A stretch of DNA of 64,000 bases from Allobosea lupini (GTDB lineage Bacteria > Pseudomonadota > Alphaproteobacteria > Rhizobiales > Beijerinckiaceae). The notes under the pieces are model-generated. The model was not told where the DNA came from. It made no database searches and worked only from the letters and a program-made list of their open reading frames with translations. Position 1 is the first letter of the stretch. Every line of letters begins with the position of its first letter. The position numbers were made by a program, and so were the translations under genes. Below are positions 16,461 to 26,099 of the stretch, piece after piece. The stretch is taken from assembly GCF_900109525.1 (NCBI RefSeq), contig NZ_FOAN01000012.1:45257-109256 (forward strand), in the 5' to 3' direction.

Positions 16461-19118
16461 GTGCCGGAGAAATCCCATAGTAAACCGATGGAGGTCTCGC
16501 CGAAGAGGGTGGAGATCGCCGGAGGACTGTGGGCGACAGGCTACCGTCTGATATCGCATGCGGCATCACGAGGATCCCTGTGGTTACGCGCGCGAATGTC
16601 GGACACCCATGTCGGGGCGCACCTTGCGTGGGTCGTGCTTTTGACCGGCGCGTTGGCGTTTGCGGCTATTGGCGTCGTCTCTCTCATTCGTCTGAGGGCC
16701 GACGCGGAGGAACAGGCGACCGCACTGGCCCAGCTATCGCGTCAGCAGCTTGCTCGGAAGCTCGATGGGGAGGCGCGTCTGGCCGAAGCCAGGTTGCGGG
16801 TCTTGTTCGACGAAGCGCACCGCCAGACGCGATATCTCTCGCAGCGACAAGACGTCGTAAAGGCCATCGTCTCGGCAAACTCGGTCGCCATGCAGCTTCT
16901 GCTGCACCCTGCGAGCGTCACGGGCGAGCTCGATGCGTTTCTTGTCAGCGATCCGGCCGGAAACATCATAGGATCGAGCCGAACGACCGACCTCCTTGTC
17001 GCTCGGGAGGCGATCGCGCGATTGGGACTCGACGATCGTATCGTTTCGGTTCTGACCGATAATCGCCGAAGCGAAAGGAGGTCAGATCGGACGACTTTGC
17101 GCGTGATGCCCGACGACGATCGCGCCATCGGCATGCCACTGGGAAGGACGATTGCACATTTCGCCATGGAGCCGGTTTTCGACGATTTCGGCGACGTGGC
17201 AGGGGTGTTGATCGGTATCCGTTCGCTGGCGCCTTCAGAGGCCACGTTCGAGAAATTTTCCAGCATCGTGAATGCCGGTGTACTCGTGAAGGATGGAGAC
17301 CTCACCCTTTCCTCGGGCGGTCTCCCCACCTTCAATTTCCATGCAACGACGGCATTAGCTGACGACGAACTGATATCCGCCTCCGGTGGCAACCGCGTTG
17401 GCCGCTGCGCGGCCCACGAGCTCGGCCTCCTTGTCTGTACCCACGTCGAGGCTTCGGAAGTCCAGGAAGCTCAGCAACAGATGCTTCGCGTGAGCGAGCG
17501 ACAAGCCGGCGCCCTTTTTACGTGGTTCCTCGTGCTCGCGGCGGGCTCGCTTGGCATCCTCGTGTCCGTGGTGCTGGTAGCCGTTAGGCAGGTCACACGA
17601 GGCTTGCCGCAGCTCGCATCGGCTGCTGCGTCCGTGGCGCGAGGAGACCTCGACGTGCCTTTCCGCGCAATCGGGGTCGGTGAGGTGCGCAGCCTGGGGC
17701 AAGCCTTCGAGGTCATGCTCGCGAACCTGCGCGAGAGCCTCGGCCGGACGCGAACGCTGGCATTCTTCGATCCGGTAACTGGTCTGCCCAACCGTGCCAG
17801 CTTGCGGATCGATGGGACGGAGGCGCTGACGTCACGGAGGTCTGACGTCGTATTCCTATTCATCGATCTCGATCGCTTCAAATCGATCAACGACACTTTC
17901 GGCCACAAGTCCGGCGACATGCTATTGGGAGCGCTGGCTCAGAGGCTCGCCAACTTCTTCGATAGTCGGGTCCGATCGAATGAGATTAACGCCTTCCGCG
18001 TCGGCAGGCTCGGCGGCGACGAATTCCTCGCGATCCTCGATCTCACCGCGACCGAGGCGCGGCTACAACGCCTTGTAGAGGACCTCATCCGGCGTCTTGG
18101 CGAAAACTTCGTCATCGGCTCGTCGCACATGACGGTCGGAGCAAGCGTAGGTATCGCCATCGCTGGTCGCGACGGCGCTACATACGACGATCTGCTGATC
18201 AGTTCCGATGTAGCCATGTATGAGGCCAAGCGCTCCGGCCGAGATTCATACGCGTTTTTCACTGCGAAGGCGGCTGCGCTGATGCAGGAGCGGCTTGCAA
18301 TCGAGAAGGAGCTGCGCGTTGCCTTGAGCGAGCAGACCCTGAACCTGCTGTACCAGCCGCTTTTCTCCTTGCGGGATGGCACCATCGTGGGCGCCGAGGC
18401 GCTAGTGCGCTGGCGCCATCCGACGATGGGGGACATTCCACCAGGAAAGTTCATCGGGATCGCCGAGGATGCGGGTCTGATATCCGAGCTTGGGCAGTTC
18501 GTGCTGGAGCGTGCGGTCACCGAGACGGCTGCGCTCGTGCGCGACAGCAGCGACCTCAGAATCGCAGTGAACGTGTCGGTCCTTCAATTAGAAGATCCGA
18601 CCTTCGCCAACCGGATCGAGGCTTGCTTGGCCAGGGCCGACTTCCCACTCGACCGGCTCGAAATCGAGATTACGGAATCGGTCGCGATGCGCGACTCCGA
18701 CGTAGTCCAGCGGCAGATCGTCGATCTGAGACGAGCGGGGGTTCATTTCTCGCTGGACGATTTCGGCACGGGGTATTCGAACCTTTCCATGCTGGCGCGG
18801 TTACCGGTCGATACGCTCAAGATCGACCGATCATTGGTCGCCGGCATACATCATAGCGTAGAACAGCAGGCGATCGTCAGAACCATCCTGGCGCTGTCGC
18901 AGTCAATGGGTTTTGCTTCTATAGTGGAGGGCGTGGAAGCCGCCGAAGAACGCGATTTTGTGATCGCAGCCGGTGCGGATATCGCGCAGGGATTTTTCTT
19001 CAGCCGCCCTGTGTCGTTTGACATGCTCAAAGGCATGCAACTGACGCGAGCACTAAGCAGGGTTACCGATCGTTCGGAAAACGGCGTTGGTCGGTCCAAG
19101 GCGGCCTCGAGCCGCTAG
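16461..19118 (+). CDS. Membrane GGDEF-EAL protein with periplasmic sensor domain
   Basis: GTG at 16461 is preferred because GAGGG lies just before it; the frame is open to a TTG at 16416, and ATG 16488 is also possible. The protein (885 residues) has one TM near its start (WVVLLTGALAFAAIGVVSLI), a periplasmic domain of about 300 residues, a second TM (FTWFLVLAAGSLGILVSVVL), a HAMP linker, then diguanylate cyclase and phosphodiesterase domains. The cyclase motif GGDEF (18012-18026) and the EAL motif (about 18396-18404, VGAEALVRWRHP) are both intact, as is DDFGTGYS of the EAL domain, so it could make and break c-di-GMP. The neighbouring binding protein is a possible ligand carrier. Confidence 0.9.
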   Translation: MPEKSHSKPMEVSPKRVEIAGGLWATGYRLISHAASRGSLWLRARMSDTHVGAHLAWVVLLTGALAFAAIGVVSLIRLRADAEEQATALAQLSRQQLARKLDGEARLAEARLRVLFDEAHRQTRYLSQRQDVVKAIVSANSVAMQLLLHPASVTGELDAFLVSDPAGNIIGSSRTTDLLVAREAIARLGLDDRIVSVLTDNRRSERRSDRTTLRVMPDDDRAIGMPLGRTIAHFAMEPVFDDFGDVAGVLIGIRSLAPSEATFEKFSSIVNAGVLVKDGDLTLSSGGLPTFNFHATTALADDELISASGGNRVGRCAAHELGLLVCTHVEASEVQEAQQQMLRVSERQAGALFTWFLVLAAGSLGILVSVVLVAVRQVTRGLPQLASAAASVARGDLDVPFRAIGVGEVRSLGQAFEVMLANLRESLGRTRTLAFFDPVTGLPNRASLRIDGTEALTSRRSDVVFLFIDLDRFKSINDTFGHKSGDMLLGALAQRLANFFDSRVRSNEINAFRVGRLGGDEFLAILDLTATEARLQRLVEDLIRRLGENFVIGSSHMTVGASVGIAIAGRDGATYDDLLISSDVAMYEAKRSGRDSYAFFTAKAAALMQERLAIEKELRVALSEQTLNLLYQPLFSLRDGTIVGAEALVRWRHPTMGDIPPGKFIGIAEDAGLISELGQFVLERAVTETAALVRDSSDLRIAVNVSVLQLEDPTFANRIEACLARADFPLDRLEIEITESVAMRDSDVVQRQIVDLRRAGVHFSLDDFGTGYSNLSMLARLPVDTLKIDRSLVAGIHHSVEQQAIVRTILALSQSMGFASIVEGVEAAEERDFVIAAGADIAQGFFFSRPVSFDMLKGMQLTRALSRVTDRSENGVGRSKAASSR

Positions 19119-19159
19119 CCGGTTACGAAAGAGTACTGCACGGCAACGCTCTTAGCCGA

Positions 19160-19570
19160 TTAGCGCGAGGCTGTGGACAGTGACCACCATCTTGCAATCC
19201 ATTTCATCGACCGAGCGGAGCCGGCTTTGGCAATCAGGGCGGCGCCCGTACAGACAGATGCCACCCAAGCGGCTCGTTTGGATTGCCGGCGCGAGAGAGC
19301 GAGCGTGGCCAGATTGTCGACCTCTCGACGCGTGCCTTGCCCGCCCGGCACGGGCAGACCATCCATCTGCGGTGCCGCAGCGAAGGTGGAGTGAACGCCG
19401 GCATGCAAGCCTTGGGATGACATGACGCCGGCACCGCTCTCCGAGACGCCACGAGTTCGCGATCCGGCAGACGCCCGAGCATACATACAGGGCCAAAGAC
19501 GTCGAGCGTCTCGAACTGCTCGAGCAGCACGATCCCGATCGTGCGCGATTGGGATGGAATTGTCGTCGTC
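19160..19570 (-). pseudogene. DJ-1/PfpI-family gene remnant
   Basis: Read leftwards, one frame gives SQSRTIGIVLLEQFETLDVF, then GPVCMLGRLPDRELV. Similarity then moves to a second frame with SSQGLHAGVHSTFAAAPQMD, then GLPVPGGQGTRREVDNLATL and WVASVCTGAALIAKAGSA. This is the DJ-1/PfpI fold (GATase1-like, as in GlxA-type regulators) with the nucleophile Cys in SVCTGA still present. One frameshift near 19440 and loss of everything after the Cys elbow make it a pseudogene. Confidence 0.75.
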
Positions 19571-19659
19571 ACATTGGGCTTGGTGATGTCGCCTCGCGGG
19601 TTACCCACCCTGTCACATGCGACCCGCATCCGACAGGGCAGCAATGCTCGGTGCGCCCG

Positions 19660-21891
19660 TCACTCAGCGATGGCCGGAAGGCCGGGCAGAAGTTTGTCCA
19701 GCGTGATCGGGAACTGCCGCACTCGCACGCCTGTAGCGTTGTAGACGGCGTTGGCGATTGCAGCGCCGGCCCCGCACACACCCAGCTCCCCGACGCCCTT
19801 GGCATGCAGCGGATTGGCGACAAGGTCGCGTTCTTCCAGGAACTGGATGTCGATGGCAGGAATGTCGGCGTGAGCCGGCACATGATACTCGCCGAGATCG
19901 CGATTGACGATCTTACCGGTTCTTGGATCGTGGACCAGTTCCTCAGTCAGCGCGCCGCCGATGCCGAACACCACGCCGCCGATCGCCTGCGATATTGCGG
20001 TTTGGAGATTGAGGATACGACCTGCGGCGAAGACGCTGGTCCAGCGCGAAACTCGCACTTCGCCCGTAACCGCATTCACTCTGACCTCACAGAAATGCGC
20101 GCCATAAGAGGTTTGGTTGAAGCGCCGGTTGCTTTCTCCGGGCTCGGTCGCTCCCTCCACCGAAAGCCCGTTGCCGACGAGCTCGGTGATGGGCCGGCTG
20201 ATACCGGGAGCCGTGAGGATGCCATCCGTCAGAGTCACCGCATCGACACATGCGCCGGCGGCGGCGGCTAGGCGGGCGCGCAGTTCGGCGCAGGCCGCAT
20301 ACAGTGCTGAGCCGCTGGTCGTCGCGCCCCAGCTGCCACCCGAGCCTGCACTACGCGGATCGTCGGTATCACCGAGGCGGACCTCGACCTGCTTCAACGG
20401 CACGCCGAGCAGATCCGCCGCGATCTGCGCCAGGATGGTGTAGGTGCCGGTGCCGATATCGGTCATCTCGGTTTCGACCACGACCCGGCCGTCGCCTTGG
20501 ATCGTCGCGCGAACCCTGCTGGGGCCGAAGAGATTGCCGCGCGCCGCTGCCGCAACGCCGTGCCCGACAAGCCAATCTCCATCGCGCATCTGGCCCGGGC
20601 TGGTGTTGCGCCTCTCCCAGCCGAACCGCGCCGCACCCTGGCGGAGGCAGTCAACGAGCGCACGGCTCGAAAACGGCATATCCATCTCGGGGTGGCTTTT
20701 GGGCTCGTTGCGCAGCCGCAGCTCGATCGGGTCAAGGCTCAGCGCTTCGGCAAGTTCGTCCATCGCGCATTCGAGCGTCAGCAGCCCGACGGCCTCGCCG
20801 GGCGCCCGCATTGACACGGCGAGCTGCTTGTTGGTGCGGACGACCTTGTGATCGACCACCCGGTTCTCGCCTGCATAAAGCAGATGCGTGGCCAGTCCCG
20901 CCGGCTCGAAGAAGACCTCGCCTTCAAGTTGGTCGGTGATGGTCTCATGCTGCACGAGGGTGAGCCGCCCGTCGCTGTTCGCGCCAAGTCGTATGCGCTG
21001 ACGGGTCATCGGGCGCCGTCCGGTGGTCTCGAAAACCTGCTGGCGGGTCATGACAACCTTCACCGGCCGGCCGAGCTGCTGCGCGGCGATGGCCGCGGCC
21101 ACCGCTTCGGGCATGACTCCCAGTTTGCCGCCGAAGCCGCCGCCGACGAACGGCGACAGCACCCTGATCTGCGAGGGCGGAAGGCCCATCACCGTCGCAA
21201 GCTGATCGCGCGTGACGACCGGTGACTGGTAGGAGCCATGGAGCGTGAGTCGCCCCTCCTTCCAGATCGCAACCGAAGCATGGGGCTCCATCGCCGCATG
21301 GTTCTGGCTCGGCGTTTCCCACACCGTGTCGACAAGAGCCTGGGCTTCGCCGGCCGCCCGCTCCACATCGCCCTGCTCGGTATGGATCAGGAACAGGCCG
21401 AAGATATCATCGGTTGGGGGCAGGGCGCTATCGCGGGCTGCCATCATGTCGAAGACGCCCGGCTGTGACTCGAACGAGACGCGCACGCATAGTGACGCAG
21501 CACGCGCGCGCTCCAGACTGTCCGCCACGACGAGCCCAATCGGTTGCCCGAAATAGGCAACCTCCTCGACGCCCTGCACGGGCGCGGCATCTCCTCCGAA
21601 GTCGCCGGCATTGCGGATCATCCGCTCATCGCGGATCACCGCAAGAACGCCCGGCATCGCCAGCGCAGCGGTCGCATCGACCAAGCTGATGCGGCCACAC
21701 CCGACCGGCGCGCGCAGAAGCACGCCATGCAAGACTTCCTCCGGGAAATGTTCGGCAGCATAGCGTGCAGCCCCCGAGACCTTCCGCGGCCCGTCGATCC
21801 TCGCGATCTCCCTGCCGATCGTGGGCATGGGGCTTTCGTCGAGCAGGCTGTGCTCGAAGGGCGCGTCCATCTTCACGCTTGCGTCCATCAT
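19660..21891 (-). CDS. paoC: Aldehyde oxidoreductase, molybdenum-binding subunit (PaoC/xanthine dehydrogenase family)
   Basis: A 743-residue large subunit of the xanthine oxidase family, matching PaoC-type length. Marks include IGREIARIDGPRKVSGAARY at the N-terminus, SPFVGGGFGGKLGVMPEAVA for Moco binding, and GVGELGVCGAGAAIANAVYN with the catalytic base Glu. It should oxidise aldehydes or N-heterocycles using a molybdopterin cofactor. The gene overlaps the upstream FAD-subunit gene in ATGA, so the three subunits are coupled. No PaoD/XdhC cofactor-insertion chaperone is in the window. Confidence 0.92.
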   Translation of the reverse strand: MMDASVKMDAPFEHSLLDESPMPTIGREIARIDGPRKVSGAARYAAEHFPEEVLHGVLLRAPVGCGRISLVDATAALAMPGVLAVIRDERMIRNAGDFGGDAAPVQGVEEVAYFGQPIGLVVADSLERARAASLCVRVSFESQPGVFDMMAARDSALPPTDDIFGLFLIHTEQGDVERAAGEAQALVDTVWETPSQNHAAMEPHASVAIWKEGRLTLHGSYQSPVVTRDQLATVMGLPPSQIRVLSPFVGGGFGGKLGVMPEAVAAAIAAQQLGRPVKVVMTRQQVFETTGRRPMTRQRIRLGANSDGRLTLVQHETITDQLEGEVFFEPAGLATHLLYAGENRVVDHKVVRTNKQLAVSMRAPGEAVGLLTLECAMDELAEALSLDPIELRLRNEPKSHPEMDMPFSSRALVDCLRQGAARFGWERRNTSPGQMRDGDWLVGHGVAAAARGNLFGPSRVRATIQGDGRVVVETEMTDIGTGTYTILAQIAADLLGVPLKQVEVRLGDTDDPRSAGSGGSWGATTSGSALYAACAELRARLAAAAGACVDAVTLTDGILTAPGISRPITELVGNGLSVEGATEPGESNRRFNQTSYGAHFCEVRVNAVTGEVRVSRWTSVFAAGRILNLQTAISQAIGGVVFGIGGALTEELVHDPRTGKIVNRDLGEYHVPAHADIPAIDIQFLEERDLVANPLHAKGVGELGVCGAGAAIANAVYNATGVRVRQFPITLDKLLPGLPAIAE

Positions 21892-22877
21892 GGCTCGGCT
21901 CCGGTCAGCTTGGTGAGGCAGGAAACCAGCGTTCGCCGCAGCAAGGGGACCTTAAAGTCGTTGCCGCCATGGCCGTTCGCCTCGGCGAGTACCACGTCGG
22001 CGCAGCGTTCGAAGAGCGCGGCTGATGGTGCCTGGCCGACCAGCAGTGCCTCCGCCTCGCGATTGCGCCACGGCATGGGGCCGACGCCGCCGAAGGCGAG
22101 CGCAGCCTCGGTGATCCGCTCTTCCTCCACGGAGACGACAGCGGCCACCGAAACGAGCGCAAAGGCATAGGAGGCGCGGTCTCGCACCTTGCGATAGCTT
22201 TGCTGTCTGGCAGGGGGAGGCGGCAGCACCACTGCGGTGATCAACTCGCCCGGCGCAAGACGATGGTCGACATGCGGCGTCTCGCCGGGCAGGCGGTAGA
22301 GCGCTTCGAGCGTGTGCGATCCCGTTTGGCCATCCGGCAGCCTTGTCTCGACGCGGGCATCGAGGACCCTCATTGCGACGGCCATGTCGGAAGGATGGGA
22401 GGCGATGCAATGCGCCGAGGTTCCCAGTATCGCCATGATGCGGTTGAAACCGCCGATCGCGCTGCATCCCGCACCGGGCTCGCGTTTGTTGCAAGGGGAG
22501 GCCGGGTCGTAGAAAAAGTAGCAGCGCGTCCGTTGCAGCAGATTGCCCGCGGTCGTCGCCTTGTTGCGCAACTGCCCCGATGCTCCCGCGAGGATCGCCT
22601 GGGAGAGAACGGGATAGCGCTGCCGAACCAGCGGATGCGCCGCGAGCGCTGCATTCGTCACCAGCGCGCCGATCCGCAGCCCGCCCCCAGGTGTCTCCGT
22701 CACCTCTCGCAGATCCAGAGCTCCGATATCGACAAGGTGCCGGGGCCGCTCGATGCCGAGTTTCATCAGATCGAGCAGGTTAGTGCCGCCGGCGATGAAG
22801 CGCGCTCCGGGGCGCTCGGTCGCCGCCTGCAGCGCCGCCGTCTCGTCGGCGGGACGGATATAGTCGAAGGCGATCAC
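21888..22877 (-). CDS. paoB: Aldehyde oxidoreductase, FAD subunit
   Basis: A 329-residue FAD-binding subunit, starting at GTG 22877, which overlaps the stop of the iron-sulfur subunit in GTGA. FAD motifs are RFIAGGTNLLDLMKLGIERP and a later CIASHPSDMAVAM. As in PaoB, extra cysteines in TRCYFFYDPASPCNKREPGA and GCSAIGG point to an added [4Fe-4S] cluster, unlike ordinary xanthine dehydrogenase medium subunits. It passes electrons from the iron-sulfur subunit to an acceptor. Confidence 0.9.
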   Translation of the reverse strand: MIAFDYIRPADETAALQAATERPGARFIAGGTNLLDLMKLGIERPRHLVDIGALDLREVTETPGGGLRIGALVTNAALAAHPLVRQRYPVLSQAILAGASGQLRNKATTAGNLLQRTRCYFFYDPASPCNKREPGAGCSAIGGFNRIMAILGTSAHCIASHPSDMAVAMRVLDARVETRLPDGQTGSHTLEALYRLPGETPHVDHRLAPGELITAVVLPPPPARQQSYRKVRDRASYAFALVSVAAVVSVEEERITEAALAFGGVGPMPWRNREAEALLVGQAPSAALFERCADVVLAEANGHGGNDFKVPLLRRTLVSCLTKLTGAEP

Positions 22878-23416
22878 GTGTCCGCTCCTTCGTGAATGGC
22901 GTAATGCTCGATCGCTTCGACGATGCGCGGGTAGGCGGCACAACGGCAGAGATTGCCACTCATCCGTTCACGGATCTCGGCGGCGTCGATCGCCGATGCT
23001 GCGCCGGCATGGTCTCCAAGATGGCTCGGCCACCCTTTGCGCCATTCGCCCAGCATGCCGATGGCGGAGCAGATCTGCCCCGAGGTGCAATAACCGCACT
23101 GGAAGCCGTCTTTTGCCACGAAGGCGGCCTGGAGAGGATGAAGCTTGTGTGCCGTGCCCAGCCCTTCGATGGTCGTGATCTCGTCGGCCTGGTGCATGAC
23201 TGCCAACGAGAGGCAGCTGTTGATGCGCCGGCCATCGACCAAAACTGTACAGGCCCCGCACTGGCCGTGGTCGCAGCCCTTCTTGGTGCCGGTCAGTTGA
23301 AGATGTTCGCGCAGCGCGTCGAGCAACGTCACGCGCGCATCCAGTTTGAGGTCGTGCCGCGTACCATTGACGCTGAGCGTCACGGCAGCGCCGGAATCCG
23401 CTTCGATCCAGGACAA
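22874..23416 (-). CDS. paoA: Aldehyde oxidoreductase, [2Fe-2S] subunit
   Basis: A 180-residue two-cluster ferredoxin subunit: first cluster KKGCDHGQCGACTVLVDGR with a further Cys in INSCLSL, second cluster in FQCGYCTSGQICSAIGML and GNLCRCAAYPRIVEAI. It begins directly with MSWIEADSG and has no Tat signal, unlike the periplasmic E. coli PaoA, so this enzyme is probably cytoplasmic. It is cotranscribed with the FAD and molybdenum subunits and probably with the secreted SnoaL-like protein upstream. Confidence 0.92.
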   Translation of the reverse strand: MSWIEADSGAAVTLSVNGTRHDLKLDARVTLLDALREHLQLTGTKKGCDHGQCGACTVLVDGRRINSCLSLAVMHQADEITTIEGLGTAHKLHPLQAAFVAKDGFQCGYCTSGQICSAIGMLGEWRKGWPSHLGDHAGAASAIDAAEIRERMSGNLCRCAAYPRIVEAIEHYAIHEGADT

Positions 23417-23462
23417 GTCGTGCCTCCTCTGCAGGCGATTGGGAAAGGGTACTGGGTGCCGG

Positions 23463-23969
23463 TCAGCGCGCGGGTGCGGGCAGCGCGAGGGCTGCCTTGA
23501 AGCTGGGAATGTCGAGAAAGGCCGTGACAGCGACGACCCGGTCGTCCTTGACGGTCATGATCCAGAGATAGCTGTTTCTGTAAGTCGTACCGTCGAAGAG
23601 CTCGGCGCTGCCGTCCCAATGGACCAGCACATCCTCGCCATCCGCCCAAATCCTGCGGACGACTGGCTTCAGCGGCGTCGTCAGCCTGGCGGCGAGCGGA
23701 CGGGCCGCGCCGGCCAGCAGCTCCTCGCGGCTATGATAGGTCCGCGCGATCTCCGGATCCGAGCCGATGATCTGCCAACGAGCGTCGTCCGTCAGGAGGC
23801 TGAAGACATCGCCGTTCCCGCTTGCCCAGCGCTCGAAGGCAGTTGAGATCACCTTACGATTTCTCTCCTCGACCGGTGACGCCGTGCTGCCGATACCCTG
23901 GGCTCTTGGCTGCTCAGGCGCCGCAAGAAGCAGTGTGCCAGCAAGAACCATTGCCATGCGGAATGCCAT
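23463..23969 (-). CDS. Secreted SnoaL/NTF2-like protein
   Basis: A 168-residue protein with a signal peptide (MAFRMAMVLAGTLLLAAPEQ) and a single NTF2-like cone fold: NRKVISTAFERWASGNGDVF, LLTDDARWQIIGSDPEIART, then YRNSYLWIMTVKDDRVVAVT and AFLDIPSFKAAL. Such domains act as small binding pockets or isomerases; the ligand cannot be deduced. It lies 46 bases upstream of the aldehyde oxidoreductase genes on the same strand, suggesting a shared transcript. Confidence 0.78.
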   Translation of the reverse strand: MAFRMAMVLAGTLLLAAPEQPRAQGIGSTASPVEERNRKVISTAFERWASGNGDVFSLLTDDARWQIIGSDPEIARTYHSREELLAGAARPLAARLTTPLKPVVRRIWADGEDVLVHWDGSAELFDGTTYRNSYLWIMTVKDDRVVAVTAFLDIPSFKAALALPAPAR

Positions 23970-24073
23970 CGTTGCCGTCTCCGTGTTTGCTGCGGATACG
24001 GGCGATAATGCCTGAGCGGCGGGTCAGGTTCGTCTCCGAAACGTCGTGTCAGCGAGGACGCGAGGTCAACATC

Positions 24074-24988
24074 TCAGCCGGTGAGGCGCCCGAAATCCTG
24101 CTCGAAGATGAAGCGCTTGAAGGCCTGGACAGCAGGTGTCGGCCGGGCCGTCCTCGGCGAATAAAGAAAGGCTGGCCAGAGATGATGGTTCCAGTCCGGC
24201 AGGACCTCGACGAGCCGGCCGGTGCGCAGATGGTCGATGACCAAAAAATCCAGCAGCCGGACGATCCCGACATGGGTCAGCGCAGCCCCCACCAGCAGCG
24301 GGGCATCGTTGACGACGAGCCCGCATGCAGGCTCGACCAGCCGGCGCTCGCCGGCTTCATTCAGGAATAGCCAGCGATAGGGCTTGCCCGTGACGTCGTT
24401 CAGCAGACGAACGCAATTGTGGCCTTCCTCGACGTCGCCGGGCGTCTCTGGCATGCCGTGCTCGGCGAGATAGGCGGGCGAGGCACAGGTGATGATGCGG
24501 CTCTGCAGGACGGCCCGCTTCTCCAGCCCATCTGAATCCGGTTCCCCGAAGCGAATGGCCACGTCGACGCCTTCGACGAGAAGTTTGTCGATCCGATCCC
24601 GAACCAGAAGGTCGATCCGCAGCCGGGGATGCGCGGCGAGCAGAGTTGGCAAGACCGGCATCAGCAGGGCCGGGCCAAACGCGGCGTCGGTAGAAACGCG
24701 GAGCCGGCCGCGAATCTCAGCCGGAGAGGTCGGTGCCGCGATGACGCCGAGCCGCTCCAGCAAAGGCGTGACCTCTTCGAGAAACCCGCGACCCTGGTCG
24801 GTCAGCTTGAGCGCCCGGCTGGTCCGATCGAAAAGCCGCATGCCGGTTCGGTCTTCCAGCCGTGCGATGGACTTGCCTACCCCGGAGCGTGACAGCCCGA
24901 CCTGGTCCGCCGCTCGGGCATAGCTTCCGGTGTTGGCCACCGCGACGAAGACGGTGATGCCTGCGATGATCCTTCCGTCAAACAACAT
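24074..24988 (-). CDS. LysR-family regulator (aldehyde oxidoreductase cluster)
   Basis: A 304-residue LysR regulator. ATG 24988 (MLFDGRIIAGITVFVAVANT) is chosen over a TTG five codons upstream. The winged HTH (ARAADQVGLSRSGVGKSIAR) and a standard effector-binding domain (EIRGRLRVSTDAAFGPALLM) are intact, and length is normal. It precedes the SnoaL-like gene and aldehyde oxidoreductase genes on the same strand, so it is their likely controller. The effector is unknown. Confidence 0.88.
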   Translation of the reverse strand: MLFDGRIIAGITVFVAVANTGSYARAADQVGLSRSGVGKSIARLEDRTGMRLFDRTSRALKLTDQGRGFLEEVTPLLERLGVIAAPTSPAEIRGRLRVSTDAAFGPALLMPVLPTLLAAHPRLRIDLLVRDRIDKLLVEGVDVAIRFGEPDSDGLEKRAVLQSRIITCASPAYLAEHGMPETPGDVEEGHNCVRLLNDVTGKPYRWLFLNEAGERRLVEPACGLVVNDAPLLVGAALTHVGIVRLLDFLVIDHLRTGRLVEVLPDWNHHLWPAFLYSPRTARPTPAVQAFKRFIFEQDFGRLTG

Positions 24989-25109
24989 GGCCTGGTCCCC
25001 CAATGCCGCTCCTCATTGACGCGTGCCGCAGTATGGAAGTCGACGATCGGCCGACTTGCCGACCGATGATCGCATTTTTTAGCAGCGCTGCTGAGGCCGG
25101 CAGATTAGC

Positions 25110-26099
25110 TCAGCGGTTCACCATGGCGAGTGCGGCCGTGCCATAGCGCTCTCCGGAGACCGCGAAGGCGGTGAGTGCCCCATCAAGCCGCTTCACATCA
25201 TCTGGGTAGAGCTTGAGACTGTCGGCACGGAGGTTTTCTTCGAGGTAGCTTCGCCGCTTCGTTCCCGGGATCGGAACGATGTCATTCTTCCGCTGAAGCA
25301 GCCAAGCTAGCGCCACCTGGCCCGCAGTGGCTCCATGAGGCTCGGCGATCTCTCGCACCAGATTGGCGATCCGCATATTGGCGTCGAAGTTCTCGCCCTG
25401 AAGGCGCGGATCGCCCTTCGCCCGAAAATCCTCGGCCGGATAGTCTTCGGCCCGCTTAGCTGTGCCTGTGAGAAAGCCCCGGCCAAGGGGGCTGAAAGGA
25501 ACGAGGCCGATCCCAAGCTCCAGAAGAAGCGGGACGATCTCGTCATCGAGATTCCGTTCCCAGATCGAGTATTCGCTTTGCAGGGCCGAGACCGGCTGCA
25601 CCGCATGCGCCCGACGAATGGTGTCGGCGCCCGCCTCGGACAAGCCGAAATAAAGGACCTTCCCCTCGGCAATCAGGTCCTTGACCGTTCCGGCAACGTC
25701 TTCGATCGGCGTAGCCGGGTCGACACGATGCTGATAGAGCAGATCGATACGGTCAGTCTGGAGGCGCTTCAAAGAAGCGTCGACGACCTCGCGGATATGC
25801 TGTGGCCTGCTGTCGGCTCCCGCGAACAGGCCCTTGCCGATCACGAACCCGAATTTCGTCGCGATCTGCACCTGCTCGCGCCGCCCCTTGAGCGCCCGCC
25901 CGAGCAGCTCCTCATTGGTGAATGGGCCGTAGACCTCGGCCGTATCGAAGAAGGTACAGCCGAGTTCGATTGCGCGATGAATGGTTGCGATCGACTCCGC
26001 ATCATCCGGTTGGCCATAGGCATGGCTCATCCCCATGCATCCCAGACCGAGCGCCGAAACCTCCAGGCCCTGCCGGCCGAGCTTACGCCGTGTCAGCAT
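25110..26099 (-). CDS. Aldo/keto reductase
   Basis: A 329-residue aldo/keto reductase of the YajO/GSP69-like type, starting at ATG 26099 (MLTRRKLGRQGLEVSALGLG). The catalytic tetrad is visible: Asp and Tyr in FFDTAEVYGPFTNEELLG, Lys in QIATKFGFV and His in LYQHRVDP. NADPH contacts appear in IPGTKRRSYLEENL. It reduces aldehydes or ketones with NADPH; the natural substrate is not evident. It diverges from a LysR gene, its probable regulator. Confidence 0.9.
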   Translation of the reverse strand: MLTRRKLGRQGLEVSALGLGCMGMSHAYGQPDDAESIATIHRAIELGCTFFDTAEVYGPFTNEELLGRALKGRREQVQIATKFGFVIGKGLFAGADSRPQHIREVVDASLKRLQTDRIDLLYQHRVDPATPIEDVAGTVKDLIAEGKVLYFGLSEAGADTIRRAHAVQPVSALQSEYSIWERNLDDEIVPLLLELGIGLVPFSPLGRGFLTGTAKRAEDYPAEDFRAKGDPRLQGENFDANMRIANLVREIAEPHGATAGQVALAWLLQRKNDIVPIPGTKRRSYLEENLRADSLKLYPDDVKRLDGALTAFAVSGERYGTAALAMVNR

